From Pisolithus tinctorius (Eukaryota; Basidiomycota; Agaricomycetes; Boletales; Pisolithaceae), in the NCBI GenBank assembly GCA_024663395.1, contig JANFAH010000006.1, forward strand, positions 2,790,001-2,854,000: a DNA stretch of 64,000 nucleotides, read 5' to 3'. Below the pieces are notes generated by a model. It made no database searches. It was not told the DNA's origin and saw only the letters and a list, made by a program, of their open reading frames with translations. The position numbers were made by a program, and so were the translations under genes. Shown piece by piece: positions 1-11,898 of this stretch (within the stretch, counting starts at the first letter, position 1; every line of letters starts with the position of its first letter).

Positions 1-2723
1 AGTAGGAATAACTTGGCAAGTTCTGGGGCCATGATAGTGTCATGGGTGGGGATGAATATGGCCTGCTTGGAAAGCTGGTCAACTACTATGAGGATGGCTG
101 TGAAGCCAGTTGAGGCTGGGAGTTGCTTGATGAAATCCATAGAGATGGAGTTCCATGGCTTCTCCGGCACCAGGAGTTGCTTGAGGAGGCCATAAGGCTG
201 ATGGCGGGGAACCTTAGCCCAAGCACAGGCTGTGCAAGACTGGACATAGTCTTTGATGAGGGTCCTGAGGCCGGGCCAGGTATATTCACACTGTATGAGC
301 TCTAGTGTGCAGTTTTGGCCGAAGTGGCCAGACAGGGGGTGGTCATGCTTAAGCCACAAGACCCTGAGGCAGAGATCATTTGAGTCTGGCACGTAGATCT
401 TTCCATCAAGATGAAGGAAGCTGGTGTCATCTACTGACCACTGGGGATCTGACATGTTGGACAAGCGGATTTGTGAGACTGGGTCATCTGGCAGTGCGGT
501 CAGGATATCATTATGAAGTTTTTCTATATCCATTAGTGCGACTGCTCATAAGACTCAGTACTCTAGGTAGGTTGCGCAAAGGGAGACCACTAGTTGCTCT
601 TGGGTGAAGACCAGTCTCAGGTTCTGCAGGTTCACTCAGGCATAGCTGCTATCCCCCTCTTTGGGGTAGACGTCCCATCATCTAGTTAGGGCATCGGGCT
701 TAGCCCCAAGCTTACCGGGCCTGAATCTAATGATCATGTTGAACTGAGACAGGAACTCTGACCAGTGAGCTTGGCAGTGGGTGAGTACCTTGGAGGTAGA
801 AAAGTACTCAAGGTTCTTGTGGTTGGTAACAATGTCGACCAGTGAGGCCGAGCCCTCGAGGTAATGGCGCCAGGTCCAGAATGCTTCAAAGATTGCAAGC
901 AATTCCTTATTGTGGGTATCATAATTCAATTCTGGGGCCATCAGAGTCTGGGAGTAGAAAGCGACCAGATGTATTTGGCCATTGCTGCAGGTGATAGAGA
1001 GGATGCTGGTGATGGCATAGTCCAATGCATCAGTCTTGACAGTGATGGGGACCCCAGGGATGAAGTGGGTTAAGACCAGTGCAGTGGTGAAGGCAGCCTT
1101 GAGGTTGTTGAATGATCGGTGGCACTCTTCAGAGAAGTTCCAAGGAGCCCCCTTGCAGGTAAGCCGAGTCAGTGGCATGATGATGTCTGAGTAGTTAAAT
1201 ATAAACTGGTGGTAAAAGTTGGCAAAGCCGAGGAAGGATTGTATGTCTTTGACCTTGCAAGGCTCAGGCCAGTCGCAGATGGTCTGGACCTTTTCCCTCG
1301 ACATTGTGAGGCTGGCAGGGGAGAGGTGGAATCTGAGGTATTCGACTGAGTCCAAGTGAAACTCACATTTCTCTGGCTTCGCATAAAGGCCGTGAAGCCG
1401 AAGCCAGCAGAGTACCTCTCAGACATGCTGTTTGTGAGACTCCTTATCTCCAGAGTAGACCAAGATGTCATCTAGGTAGATGACCACACAGACATCCAAC
1501 ATATCTGCAAAGATAGTGTTGACGAAGCACTGGAAAGCAACCAGGGCATTGGTGAGGCTGAATGGCATCACTAACCACTTGTAGGATCCATACTGAGTCC
1601 AGAAGGCAGTCTTCCATTCATTGCCCAGGGCAATCTGGACGAGATGGTAAGCATGCTGGAGATCAATCTTAGTATAGATTTTGGCTCGGCTGGGTGAGTC
1701 CAAGAGGTTGGAGATGAGTGGTAGTGGGTATCAGTCTTTCTTAGTGATCTTGTTGAGGCCGTGGAAGTCTACACAAAGCCGGAGGGAGCCATCCTTCTTT
1801 TTGACAAAAAGGACTGGTGCAGCATACAGGGATGAAGTTGGACAAATAAAGCCAGTGGTGAGGTTCTCATTGATGAAAGTCTGGAGAGCTTGGAGCTCAA
1901 CTGGGGACAGCAAGTAGATTGTGCTGAGAGGCAGGGTCATTCCTTCTTCGAGCTCTATCTTCAGGTCATACTCCTGGTGTGGCAGGAGTGCCGAGGCCTT
2001 GGCCTTGCTGAATACATCAGCAAAATCATGGTACTCTTCCAGGACATTGGGTAAGGCCAGAGGAGGGGAGGCCGAGGCTGATTGGGCTTGAGCTGAATCT
2101 GAGGGGTGGAGCTGAAGTTGGAACTGGACAGACCCTTCCAGTTTGCAGGCATGCACAAAGGCAGCTGCATTGATTAGAGAAACAAGAGGGGTCTTCAGAG
2201 GGGTGCGAGTCAGGGAGTTGGAGACTGGTACAGATGGCACAAGGCTGGGTTGGTCTCTAGGACCAGGGTCAGGAAGGCTGGTGGAGACCAGGCTTACAGG
2301 GGGTGTCAACAGGGTTGGCATTCCTTGTGTAGGAGTCCAGAATGTTAGACTGCCCAATACCCAATCAATCAATGGATTGTAGCAGGTGAGCCAGTCATGT
2401 CTGAGAACTATCTTACACTCAGAATCCAACAGGGCTAAAAACAGGGTTACCAGTGTGACATTGCCGGACACGAAGCAGATGTTGACATCTACTGCTTGGG
2501 TTATAGTGAAGGTGGACATTCCATCGAAGAGCCAGAGTTGGATTGGGGAGACCAAGTATGGGGTAAATGAGTGTTGATTAACAAATTGATTATCTATAAA
2601 ACAATGGGTGGAACTGGAGTCCACTAAGGTATGAAGCCAAGGTATTTCTGGGTTTTCTAATGTGACATATGGGGTTAAAGAATTTGGACTGGAAAGAGTG
2701 GACATGTTGAGACAAACCTCCAA
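1..2723 (-). pseudogene. Ty3/gypsy element L: degraded pol polyprotein (protease, RT, RNase H, integrase start)
   Basis: Read on the minus strand, this gives the usual Ty3/gypsy pol order. A protease-like stretch has TLVDSSSTHCFID near 2,580-2,630, with DSS where DSG is usual. It is followed by reverse transcriptase with the catalytic VIYLDD box at about 1,465-1,478, RNase H to about 690, and an integrase HHCC finger (HDHPLSGH ... CTACA) and first catalytic Asp region between about 360 and 100. The gene runs off the left edge, so the integrase core, any chromodomain and the 3' LTR are missing. In-frame TGA codons at 1,731-1,733, 1,419-1,421 and 678-680 each sit where the family has Arg, consistent with CGA to TGA decay. 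Further stops occur around 540-660. Not functional as it stands. Confidence 0.9.
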
Positions 2724-2778
2724 GTTTGCACAACTGGAGTCAATGCAGCTCCCAGATTGTGCGGAGTCCTGGGAGCTG

Positions 2779-4143
2779 TTACCTATTTTTTGTCTTGGGG
2801 GTAGTACCTGAGCCCGAGGCTAGTGCAGCCTTGGTGGTGGCCATGGCACGAGCCTTGGCCTTTCCAGCTTTCTTGGGGCATTTGTCTGCGAAATGACCAG
2901 GGCCTCCACAGAACATGCAGAGATTGCCCTCAATGTGATGCTTGTGTTCCTCTGGGGTGAGCTTCCCATCCTTCCCGAGTTTGCTAGGCTCAGGCTTGGA
3001 GGAGTTGCTGTTATTGTTGTTGCCTGGCTTCGATGAAGCCAGCTTGGGGGAAGAACCGGAGTTGTTATTGTTGCCAGTCTTGGTCTTCTCTTGACCATTG
3101 TTGCTGGAGCCTCTGGACTTGTTGTTGTTGCTGTTGGAGGAGCTCTGGTGCTTACTTGCCCATTGGACCTCTTCCTTGCACTCCCAATAGCACACATCTA
3201 TTTCCTGGGCAAGGTGGCAGAGCTCGTGAAGTGTCTGGGGTTTGCCAACCCAACAAACTTTGTCCTTAATCCAGTCTGGGAGTCTGGAGTAGAAGTGATG
3301 GCACAGCACACTGTCTCTGTAGCCTTGGACTTGCAAAGCAAGCCAATTAAAGTCAACTATGTACTTGTTAATGTGCTGGTTATCCTTCATGTGTAAATGG
3401 TCGAGCTGACTCTTGGCGTCAGCGACTGGATCATGGGGGCCAAAGGTGGTTTGTAGCTCTGGGATGAACTCCCTCCAGGAGTCCATCCAGAGAGGCTGGT
3501 CATTGGGGTTGTCGAGCCCAAGTAAGTCTGGCTCAAACCACTCAAGGGCCATGCCCTTGAGGTAAGACTGCACGAAGATGACTTTGGTGCAGTCAGTCCT
3601 AAAAGCCTGGGGACAGTCTTGGAAATTAAGTTCACACTGGATGAAGAAAGTGCGAAGTTTCTTTGGGTTGGTACCATCAAAGGTGTTGGGCTCATGTAAC
3701 TTGGTCCTGCTTGAGGACTCAGGACTAGTATGGGCATTGCGAGCCAACAACTTGATGGCCAATGTGAGGTTGTCTAGGACCGTGATGGTGGGCTCAGTGT
3801 CCAGATCTGGGAAGTCCGGATCATCCTCTGGATCATTATCTTCTGGATTATCATCACCAGGACCATTATCACCAGGGTCATCATTGTCTGGGTTGTTGTC
3901 ATCATCACCCAGCCCATCATCACCAGGGTCACCCTTGGGGATGGGAGCAGTGGGATGATGTGGGGTGGGGGTATTAGATGTGTGGGCTGAAAAGCCCCTG
4001 AAGGGACTAACAGGATCTGGAGAGTGCCTAGTGGTGCCCAAAGCAGCTAGTGCTGTTTCATGGCAAGCTCCACTGGCTGAGGCAGAGTTGGGATTGGTGG
4101 CAGAGCGGCCACAGGGAGGTTGGAAGCGAGTCTTGGTTGCCAT
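2779..4143 (-). CDS. Gag (capsid/nucleocapsid) protein of gypsy element L
   Basis: An open frame of 454 aa. It has an acidic, low-complexity N-terminal third (Asp/Gly/Pro runs near residues 65-115). A capsid-like region follows (NTFDGTNPKKLRTFFIQCEL and onward, roughly residues 150-300), matching the retrotransposon gag fold of Tf2-like elements. Ser/Asn-rich linkers lead to a single CCHC zinc knuckle, CMFCGGPGHFADKC, near residue 415. It lies immediately upstream of the pol frame of the same element, in a different reading frame. Gag would coat and package the element RNA. The frame is uninterrupted, unlike pol, but the element as a whole is broken, so expression is doubtful. Confidence 0.9.
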   Translation of the reverse strand: MATKTRFQPPCGRSATNPNSASASGACHETALAALGTTRHSPDPVSPFRGFSAHTSNTPTPHHPTAPIPKGDPGDDGLGDDDNNPDNDDPGDNGPGDDNPEDNDPEDDPDFPDLDTEPTITVLDNLTLAIKLLARNAHTSPESSSRTKLHEPNTFDGTNPKKLRTFFIQCELNFQDCPQAFRTDCTKVIFVQSYLKGMALEWFEPDLLGLDNPNDQPLWMDSWREFIPELQTTFGPHDPVADAKSQLDHLHMKDNQHINKYIVDFNWLALQVQGYRDSVLCHHFYSRLPDWIKDKVCWVGKPQTLHELCHLAQEIDVCYWECKEEVQWASKHQSSSNSNNNKSRGSSNNGQEKTKTGNNNNSGSSPKLASSKPGNNNNSNSSKPEPSKLGKDGKLTPEEHKHHIEGNLCMFCGGPGHFADKCPKKAGKAKARAMATTKAALASGSGTTPKTKNR

Positions 4144-4537
4144 GATGATTTAGACCCACACAAGTGGCAAGTCTGAAATACTGTCAAGTACGGGATGTCT
4201 GGGTTGAGGCTGGACCAGAGACTGAAGTGGGCACAAGGCTGAGGGGTCAGGAGCAGAAGGGGAGTCGAAGGTGCAGATGGTTGGACTGGTTGGACTTAGT
4301 GACTGAGGCTACAGCACTATTCCCTTGCGTGGGTCTCAGTCCGAGTCCAAGGCCGAGACAGGGTTATCAGAGTATACTTAGTTGATTTCAGACTGAGGTC
4401 TACAGGCTGAGTATCTACGAGTTTATATACTAGAAACAACTATAGTATGGAGACCGGTAATGCCAGTCTCACAAGGATTGGTAAGACGATTGGTAAGACA
4501 AGGATTACTAATGTATGACTAAGGTAATGGAGACCGG

Positions 4538-6347
4538 TGTGAGTCAAAGTGGGGTTCAGTGGTGGAAACCAACCAAAACCAACACAAAAGACAATGAAAG
4601 CGAGTGGTGGTGTGCCTATGCGGTACCTAGATGGTGGAACCTGTTCTTTGGGATGGTTTTTGCGAACTACAACACTCAAAGATGAGTGCTGAGGGTTGGG
4701 GGTGCTCCTGATGAAGAAGGAGCAGGAATGCGAGAGGAAGCGATGGGGTAGACTGCTGTCAGCCTACAGAAGGATGGATGACGACTTAATTTGATGCTCT
4801 GAGCTGCACTGAGCTCAGGGAGGACTTGGAGCGAAGTAGATTGATGATAGACGATAATAAGCGAAGTAGACGATAGTTAGACCCTTAATAAAGTCTCAAC
4901 TATCAAAGCTGCTGAATGATTTTCTGAATGATAACAAAATGCGAGCAAGAGGGGCTCTCTGATGTCTTCTTTTTTTTTGCTACCTAAGTACAGTGATTTA
5001 TATACAGTACAGGGGCGTTGCCTATGGAAAACAAGGTGCAAACACTTGGTAAGTGATTGGTAACTGATGAGTAAGGAATGTAAGCGGTGGGTAATTGTCT
5101 TAGAAAGCATTGGTGAGCATTGGTAAGGATAAGTAAGCCAAAAAGTGAAGAATCAGTAAGCAAGGGCAAAAGATTGGTAAGTATTGGCAACAGGTGAGTC
5201 GAAGACAGTCAGAATGTCAAAGTATGAGTCAAGTAATGTCAGAAACTGGGAAAGTGCACTGGAATCGCATTAGGGGGAGGCTGTGCATGTCACATCTCGA
5301 AGAGATCGTTTCTGGGCCAAAGTGGGATGACAGAGAGGCAGCACTGATCTGATGCCGACATAGTACGTCTAAAAGCAGACAGGGTGAGTCAGATGTCAAC
5401 AGGGGTCAAGCTTTGGGGGTCTGTGGGGTGACAGGAGCATAAGGGATCGCAACTTTCCCCCCCTTACTGTCCTCTCAGTGAGGCAAATAAAAACTTCATG
5501 AATGAGGCTCTGTTGGAAGAGAGGATGAAGGGGGAGCGTCTTCTGCTGTATCTTGCAATAAGGAGGCAAGATGTGCATCATACTCATCATGGATGTGATC
5601 AGGGAGAGTGGAGAACAGTAGATTATACTGTAGCTGTCACAATTTTGGAAGAACGATGGACGAGACTGGTATGAAGACGTTGCAGGGAGCAGGGAGGAAG
5701 GATCCATATGCTTCTTGGACTGGAGAGACTGAAACGACCACATAAGACCTTTCCAAGCGAATGACAGACCTGAGGCGACCAAAGAATGTCCTCCTAGAGG
5801 TCATACTGACAAAAAGAACATGCTGTCCAAGCTGGATGGGCTGAGAGGGGGCAGACGAGGATGGGATGTACCAGGATGCTTCAGGACGGAAGCTAGTAGG
5901 AACTCCTGGTAGATATACATAGCCATGGTCCCTAGCAAAGGGGACAAGCGAAATGATTGATGTGGAGGCGGCCATATCAGAAGAATTAGCGAAATGAGCA
6001 TCTTTTGGAGGGAGTGCTGTAGAAATGTGTGGAGTGCGCAAATCCTTTCCAATTTTGGAAGGTAGGATCGCGTGGCTGAGCACTACAAGCGAGTGTGGGA
6101 ATGATTTCGGTGCCTGCAGAATTGGCAGAGATACGTCGAAAACTGGAATGCTGTACACGGGTGCTTAAGAACTTTATTGGCGCTTAACTCGCTTCCTCCT
6201 TTTTCTTTGGCATTGGCAACTCATTCTTGTGCGAGGGATGACTGCCGACATTTCTGGCCGTCCTTCTTTGCATGAGGGCTATGGTCTTCATCTCCATTCA
6301 TCAGCTACATCCATGTCCACCTCACCAAACACCTTTGGTGTGTGACA
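4538..6347 (-). repeat. 1.8 kb LTR-like unit, copy A (solo), with TG...CA ends
   Basis: The first of three copies of one repeat (B at 32,375-34,228; C at 40,187-42,000). In its own orientation it starts TGTCACACACC and ends TTTGACTCACA. It is flanked by the 4-bp direct repeat CCGG (4,534-4,537 and 6,348-6,351). A TATA box (minus TATATAAATC) lies at 4,995-5,004, downstream of a 173-aa reading frame, which fits a U3 region carrying an ORF followed by a promoter. No gag or pol is attached to any of the three copies, so I call it a solo LTR. The ends also show weak inverted similarity, so a non-LTR origin is not fully excluded. Confidence 0.75.
5637..6158 (-). CDS. Conserved reading frame inside the 1.8 kb LTR-like unit (copy A)
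   Basis: 173 codons, no recognised domain. Characteristic segments are FARDHGYVYLPGVPTSF, QPIQLGQHVLFVSMTSRRTF and AYGSFLPAPCNVFIPVSSI. The same protein is readable in copies B and C. It ends at TGA (5,637-5,639), where copy B reads Arg (CGA), so the ancestral protein was longer by about 40 residues; that tail is still readable downstream in copies A and C. The function is unknown. It may be a capsid-independent accessory protein of the parent retroelement or a captured host fragment. Neither signal peptide nor membrane segment is evident. Confidence 0.5.
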   Translation of the reverse strand: MYSIPVFDVSLPILQAPKSFPHSLVVLSHAILPSKIGKDLRTPHISTALPPKDAHFANSSDMAASTSIISLVPFARDHGYVYLPGVPTSFRPEASWYIPSSSAPSQPIQLGQHVLFVSMTSRRTFFGRLRSVIRLERSYVVVSVSPVQEAYGSFLPAPCNVFIPVSSIVLPKL

Positions 6348-6695
6348 CCGGGACAGGTGGACCGGGGACAAGACTGGGCAGGGCTTAACCAAAATGACAG
6401 ACACTGCAAAGCAGTGTTCACTGTGCTAGGACATCTGGGGATAGAGGACAGGTGAGGCCAAGGCTGGACTATGTCAAGTCTGGGCCTACTCTGACCAACT
6501 CTGACGCTATATAAGGTCTAGAGGAAGGTCCAGAAGCAAGTCCGACACAGAAGAACAGAACTCCGACTAGTGGAGTGTTGGCAGGAACGAAGTCCACCGA
6601 GACAGAGGCAGAGCAGAGTGAGGGTGTCGGGTTTAGCTCGTGTGCTACCCCCTTGCATGATCTCAGCCCTCGTATTTCAGAGGGAGAGTACAGAT

Positions 6696-7148
6696 TGTTA
6701 CGTTTCACCCCTAACTTTTCCCTTTCTGTTGTACGTTTACCTCGTTTGTGATCCGTTGGACTTAGTTTCCTTTTAGAGCCGTCTTCTCTCTGATCCGACG
6801 GCTCTTTATCTCCACCACTAGCGTTACTGGCTCGCTACATGCTTAGGACATGTGTCGCCGTTGTTCAACCAATGGCGTAGTTACCTCGTTACATGCGGAC
6901 GCCTCATGGTCCGTTTCTGTGTAGTATTTAGACTGTCGGCTCAAGTCCTGGAAACCCAGACTTGAGCTGCTCAATCATACGCAGCGTTCCTCAGAACTTC
7001 GCCCTCAGTGTCCCTTACCAGGACCACTCTTACCGGCGTTGCCCCAAAATCCTCTGTCGTTTACAGAGGTTACTGCAGCCGTTGCTCAGTAGAAACCTTA
7101 GTCTGCGTTTGAGCTCTCCCTACGTCTTGACTTCGGTCGAGCGTAACA
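6696..7148 (+). repeat. 5' LTR of element H
   Basis: 453 bp, TGTTACG to CGTAACA, preceded by CAGAT. Essentially identical to 11,899-12,351. It contains short AT-rich stretches but no clear canonical TATA box. Confidence 0.95.
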
Positions 7149-7234
7149 AAAGCTCAAGTCTACAGCCTTTGGCCAAATCGGTCACTGCTTAGTGAACCAC
7201 CACGAACCCCCGAAACAATCGACGTTGGGCGCCG

Positions 7235-7942
7235 TTGCGACCCACTCGTGAAGAATCGTCGTCTGACGAAGAACAGGAGAGCACTGTCACAGACACCTCC
7301 TCCAACGAACCCGAACAGCCAGATAGAGGTTTTACCTCTGGAATTCTCTCGAACCTTTTCTCCCAGTCACTTGCGTCACTTGGTACCCCCATCCAACCAA
7401 GTCCCCCACCACTCTTCCCTACACCACCGCCCCCACCACAGATTGCGATGTCTGGCTCATCGTCGAAGGCACTGGTTGGCAATGCCACCAAAGCCACTGA
7501 ACTGAAGATTGGTGCTCCATCTGATTTTGATGGAAACCAAAAGAACGCCATGAGCTGGCTGTACTCAGTACAGACCTACCTCTTGGTCAACGAAGAATTG
7601 TACGACTCTGACACCAAAAAGGTTGTCTATGCGCTGTCGTACATGAAGAAAGACGTTGCCCGCTCTTGGGCCGCTACCTTCCAGAAAACGTCTCTGGAAA
7701 AGAACCCCCCGAGTTTCGGCACCTTTGCCGATTTCATAAAAGATTTCAAAGCCTCGTTCACCTCCGCAGACACCGCGGGTACTGCCATCGCCAAACTACG
7801 TACCCTGAAACAAAAAGAATCGGTTGAACAGTATATCACCGATTTCCGAACTGCTGCCGCCGACTCTACCATCACGGAAGATGTCGCTTTGATTGAGTTC
7901 TTCTCACAAGGACTTCGCCTCGGTTTTCGAGAAACCATCTGA
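7235..7942 (+). pseudogene. Truncated Gag of element H, fused out of frame to pol
   Basis: The capsid-type region (APSDFDGNQKNAMSWLYSVQ, then SFTSADTAGTAIAKLRTLKQ, then ITDFRTAAADS) is intact to EFFSQG at about 7,910. After that the frame enters pol sequence read in the wrong frame (LRLGFRETI) and stops. Compared with element J, which has gag, CCHC knuckle and protease in order, about 1.2 kb is missing. The join lies at a short shared AAGGA. No ATG is visible before 7,448 (MSGSSSK), so the true start is uncertain. Without a nucleocapsid finger this Gag is unlikely to work alone. Confidence 0.85.
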
Positions 7943-10900
7943 TGGAGTTTTACCTCCATCACAACCATATGACCATGCCATAAACCTTGTAGAGGACTTC
8001 GTCCCCAAGGTGGCTAAGGCATATCCTCTCTCTCCCTCCGAACGAGACTCTGCAGAAAAGTTTATCGAAGAAAACCTTCGAGAAGGAAAGATCCGCCCCT
8101 CAAAATCTCCCCAAGCTGCCCCCTTCTTCTTTGTGGGAAAGAAGGATGGTTCTCTTCGACCCTGCCAGGACTATAGGTACCTGAACAAGAATACGGTGAA
8201 GGACGCATACCCCCTTCCCCTCATTTCAGACCTGGTAGACAAGTTAAAAGGAGCCTCCATCTTCACAAAGATGGATGTCAGGTCGGGCTACAACAATGTC
8301 CGTATCAAAGAGGGAGACCAGTGGAAGGCGGCGTTTATCACACACAAAGGACTTTTTGAACCCACCGTTATGTTCTTCGGCCTCTGCAACTCCCCTGCCA
8401 CCTTCCAGCGATTCATGAATGACTCCTTCCGAGACATGATCGCCGAAGGATGGTTAGTCGTCTACATGGATGACCTCCTCATATTCTCGAACGACCCCGA
8501 AGAACACAAACGAAGAACCCGTCGTGTTCTCGAACGAATGAGGGAACTCTCTCTTCCCTTAAAATTGGAAAAATGTCACTTTGATCTAGCTGAAGTCGAA
8601 TACCTCGGAATGATCATCAAAGAAAACACCGTTGCCATGGACCCCGTCAAAGTCCAGGGTATTGCTGACTGGCCTGTCCCAAAGAAGGTCAAAGACGTGT
8701 GATCCTTCCTAGGATTCGCAAACTTTTACAGAAGATTTGTCCCCTACTACTCGGACATCGCACGACCACTCATCGACCTTACCAAGAAAACAGTCGATTG
8801 GAGTTGGTCAAGAAAATGTCAGGACGCCTTTGAGCTCCTAAAAAGAATCTTCATGGCACAACCAACCCTTCGGATGCCTGATACCTCTCGACCATTCGCA
8901 ATCTCTACGGATGCGTCCAAGTACGCAACAGGAGGAATCCTCCTTCAAGAAGATTCGAATGGACAGTGGCAACCCTGTGCCTTCCTGTCTCAATCGTTTA
9001 ATCCTGCAGAACGAAACTATGACATTTATGACAGGGAACTGCTAGGGGTTATTCGAGCACTGAAATCCTGGAGACATTACCTCCACGGATCCCCTTTCCC
9101 AGTTAAGGTCCTCACAGACCATAAAAATCTGACTTACTTCAAGTCGCCTCAAAACTTGAATCGTCGCCAGGCTCGCTGGCTCCTCGACCTCGCAGACTTC
9201 GATCTGCAACTAGAACACGTCCCAGGAAAAGACCTGGCAGCACCTGATGCACTTTCCCGTCGTCCCGATCATATTCCCGAAAATGACGAAGATAACAAAG
9301 GAGTTACCCTCCTTCCACAAACCTTGTTCGTCAACCTTATCGACACCAACCTTACTCAGAAAGTTGCGTCGTCCTCCGAAAAAGACCCTGTGGTCCAGAT
9401 GGCACTTCGTGCCATTGAAAACATCGACATGCCACTCCCATTTAAATCCCATCTGTCTGACTGGAGATTTGACAGCGGGGTGTTGCTTTATAAAGACCGG
9501 GTGTATATCCCCGATGACCCTACCCTCTGACGAACCGTCATGTCCAACCACCATGATCATCCCTCTGCCGGACACCCTGGTGTCCTGAAAACTCAACAGC
9601 TCGTCTCGTCTGAGTTCTGGTGGCCTGGACTTGCATCCTTTGTCCGAAAGTACGTTGAAGGCTGTGCTGTGTGCCAGCAAAATAAAGCAAATACCCACCC
9701 GATGACACCACCCCTTACGCCTATCCCCTCCACCTCGACCCGCCCTTTCCAACAGATCTCTTGTGATCTGGTTACCGATTTACCCGTTTCAAACGGCTAT
9801 GATTCCCTTTTGGTCGTGGTAGACCATGGGCTTACAAAGGGGGTAATCTTAACACCAACCAAGAAAACTGCTTCCGCTGCTGATATCGCGACACTATTTT
9901 TCAAGAAGGTCTACTCCCGCTTTGGGTTGTATGACAAAATCATATCTGATCGAGGCCCTCAATTCGCCTCCGCCTTTGCAAAAGAACTCGCTTCCCTCTT
10001 GGGGTATTCCCTTGCCCTGTCAACGGCGTATCACCCGCAGACCGATGGAGAAACAGAACGAGTAAACCAGGAAGTGGAAACCTATCTCTGCATCTTTTGC
10101 CAGAACGATCCCACCTCGTGGGTGGCCAACCTTCCCATGGCAGAATTCGCGCACAACCACCGACCCCACTCTGTCACACATCAATCGCCATTCTACCTCA
10201 TGTACGGCTATGAACCGAAACCCCTTCCATCTCTAATTGCCGAAACCCACCTTCCCGCCGCCGAGTCTAGACTCGATGAACTCAAAAAGGCTAGAGAAGA
10301 GGCCCTAGCGGCCCATGACCTAGCAAGAAAAACTATGAAAGACCGCTCGTCACGACCCTTCACCCCCTTCCAGAAAGGTGATAGGGTTTGGCTTGAAGCA
10401 CGCAATTTAAAATGCTCCTATGAAAACAGGAAGCTAGCACCGAAACGAGAAGGACCCTTCACCATCTCTGACGTCCTATCTCCGATAATGTATCGCCTCA
10501 CGATTCCCTCGCGATGGAAGATTCATAACGTCTTCCATGCTTCTCTTCTATCGCCCTATCGCGAAAACGATGTTCACGGACCGAACTTCCCGGCTCCACC
10601 ACCTGACCTAGTCAATGAGGAAGAAGAATACGAAGTCGAGGCGATAGTCAGCCATAAGAGGTCCGGCCGGGGGCACGCCTTCTTAATCAAATGGAAGGGT
10701 TACCCTTCTTCCGAAAACTCATGGCAAAAGGAGTCACACCTCGAACATGCGGATGATACGCTCTCCGCTTATAAGAAACGGTTTCCTAAAGACTTCCCTC
10801 CTCAGAAACAACCCACTCGACACTCCACTCGTACTGTCAGAAACATCTCCCTCATAATGCCCCCTCATCGTTACACCTACCCACGAGAACCCTCCCGTCG

Positions 10901-11861
10901 CCACACTCCGTTTGCTCGTCGGCAACAACAACCCGCAAGCGATCAGATGATCGCTTCTTACCGACTCTTCATCGCTGACCCCGCCGTCATCGGCACCGTT
11001 TATCACGAAGTGGATGAAAACTCCCCACTCGACCTCGTGTATCATGCTACCATCCAAGCCCTTCGGCTTGAGGAACTCTCCCGTTACGTTAACCGCCAGA
11101 ACCCCCTTCTGTCTCCCGCTCGTACCATTCTGGGCGAGATCGCCCTCCAACAGGTCCCCTTACTTCTTAAACTCTTTGACGTCCTTGGAGGAGCAGACCT
11201 CATTTATAACGTTCGCCAGTACCCTACGTTGATCGCTCCTCCCCCTCCTGGGTCTAGAAGACCCTCGACAGCAACTTCCCCTCCGGTTTCCTCCGCGTCG
11301 TCCTCCCCTCCTGCACCGTCGTCGTCATCGTCCTCCCATTCGTCCCGCTCTCTTCAAAGAGCCGATAGACCTCGCGCCTGCTGCCTATCAGGCCCGAACC
11401 CTCAACCCTGCGAATCTCATAGTTCGCCGTCCGAAGTAGACCCCGAGACTGCCTTTGGCGTCTCCCGTGCTGAGCTCGACTACACATTAAACATTGTCAA
11501 AAACCTTGCACAGTTGCCGCCGTCTCCTGTGCTGAATGCTTTGACCGAGTTCGACATCCCTCTTACTCCGTCTGATCCACGCTATCGTCAAGCGTGTTAT
11601 GTCTGTCGTCGTCTCGGCCATATTCGCGTCAACTGTGGACTGTACGAATGTCCCCTTTGTCACGCCACTCGCCCCGGGCATACCCAGGCCCAATGTCCTT
11701 CCATCCGCCCTCGTCATCCTCTACAGGACAGAATAGCTACCCCCGCTCTGGTAGATGATCGTACCCTCGTTGGGAGCGAGGATAATGATCTGTACGACAA
11801 TGATTTTGACTTCGATGACTCTGCCATCAGCAACATGACTGGAGAACCTTACGGAGAATAG
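7906..11861 (+). pseudogene. Pol of element H: RT, RNase H, integrase, chromodomain and zinc-knuckle tail, with two TGA stops
   Basis: One continuous reading frame is interrupted only by TGA at 8,700-8,702 and 9,528-9,530. Both sit at expected Arg codons, so both look like CGA to TGA. RT has VVYMDD at about 8,458-8,475. RNase H starts near 8,880 (FAISTDASKYATGGI). The integrase begins with an HHCC finger (HHDHPSAGHPG ... CAVCQQNK, 9,545-9,690) and has catalytic residues in SCDLVTDLP, IISDRGPQF and DGETERVNQ. A chromodomain (YEVEAIVSH ... FLIKWKGYPSSENSW) lies at about 10,625-10,760. About 350 residues follow it, with proline- and serine-rich stretches and a double zinc knuckle (CYVCRRLGHIRVNC and CPLCHATRPGHTQAQC) at about 11,597-11,700. 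Confidence 0.92.
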
Positions 11862-11896
11862 TTGAAGTCGGGGACTTCAACGCTTAGAAAGGGGGT
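11861..11896 (+). other. Perfect hairpin followed by the polypurine tract of element H
   Basis: Directly after the pol stop codon, GTTGAAGTC (11,861-11,869) pairs perfectly with GACTTCAAC (11,873-11,881) across a 3-nt loop. The purine run AGAAAGGGGG follows at 11,886-11,895, and the 3' LTR starts at 11,899. The purine run is the expected plus-strand primer. The role of the hairpin is not known. Confidence 0.6.
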
Positions 11897-11898
11897 AA

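Noticed and set aside
7893..7920. Independent start of an RT gene in H
   Set aside because: The apparent start codon lies in gag sequence read out of frame at the deletion junction. Pol identity begins at [10 protein letters not shown].
9210..9752. A 180-codon minus-strand frame inside element H
   Set aside because: Antisense shadow of the RNase H/integrase frame.
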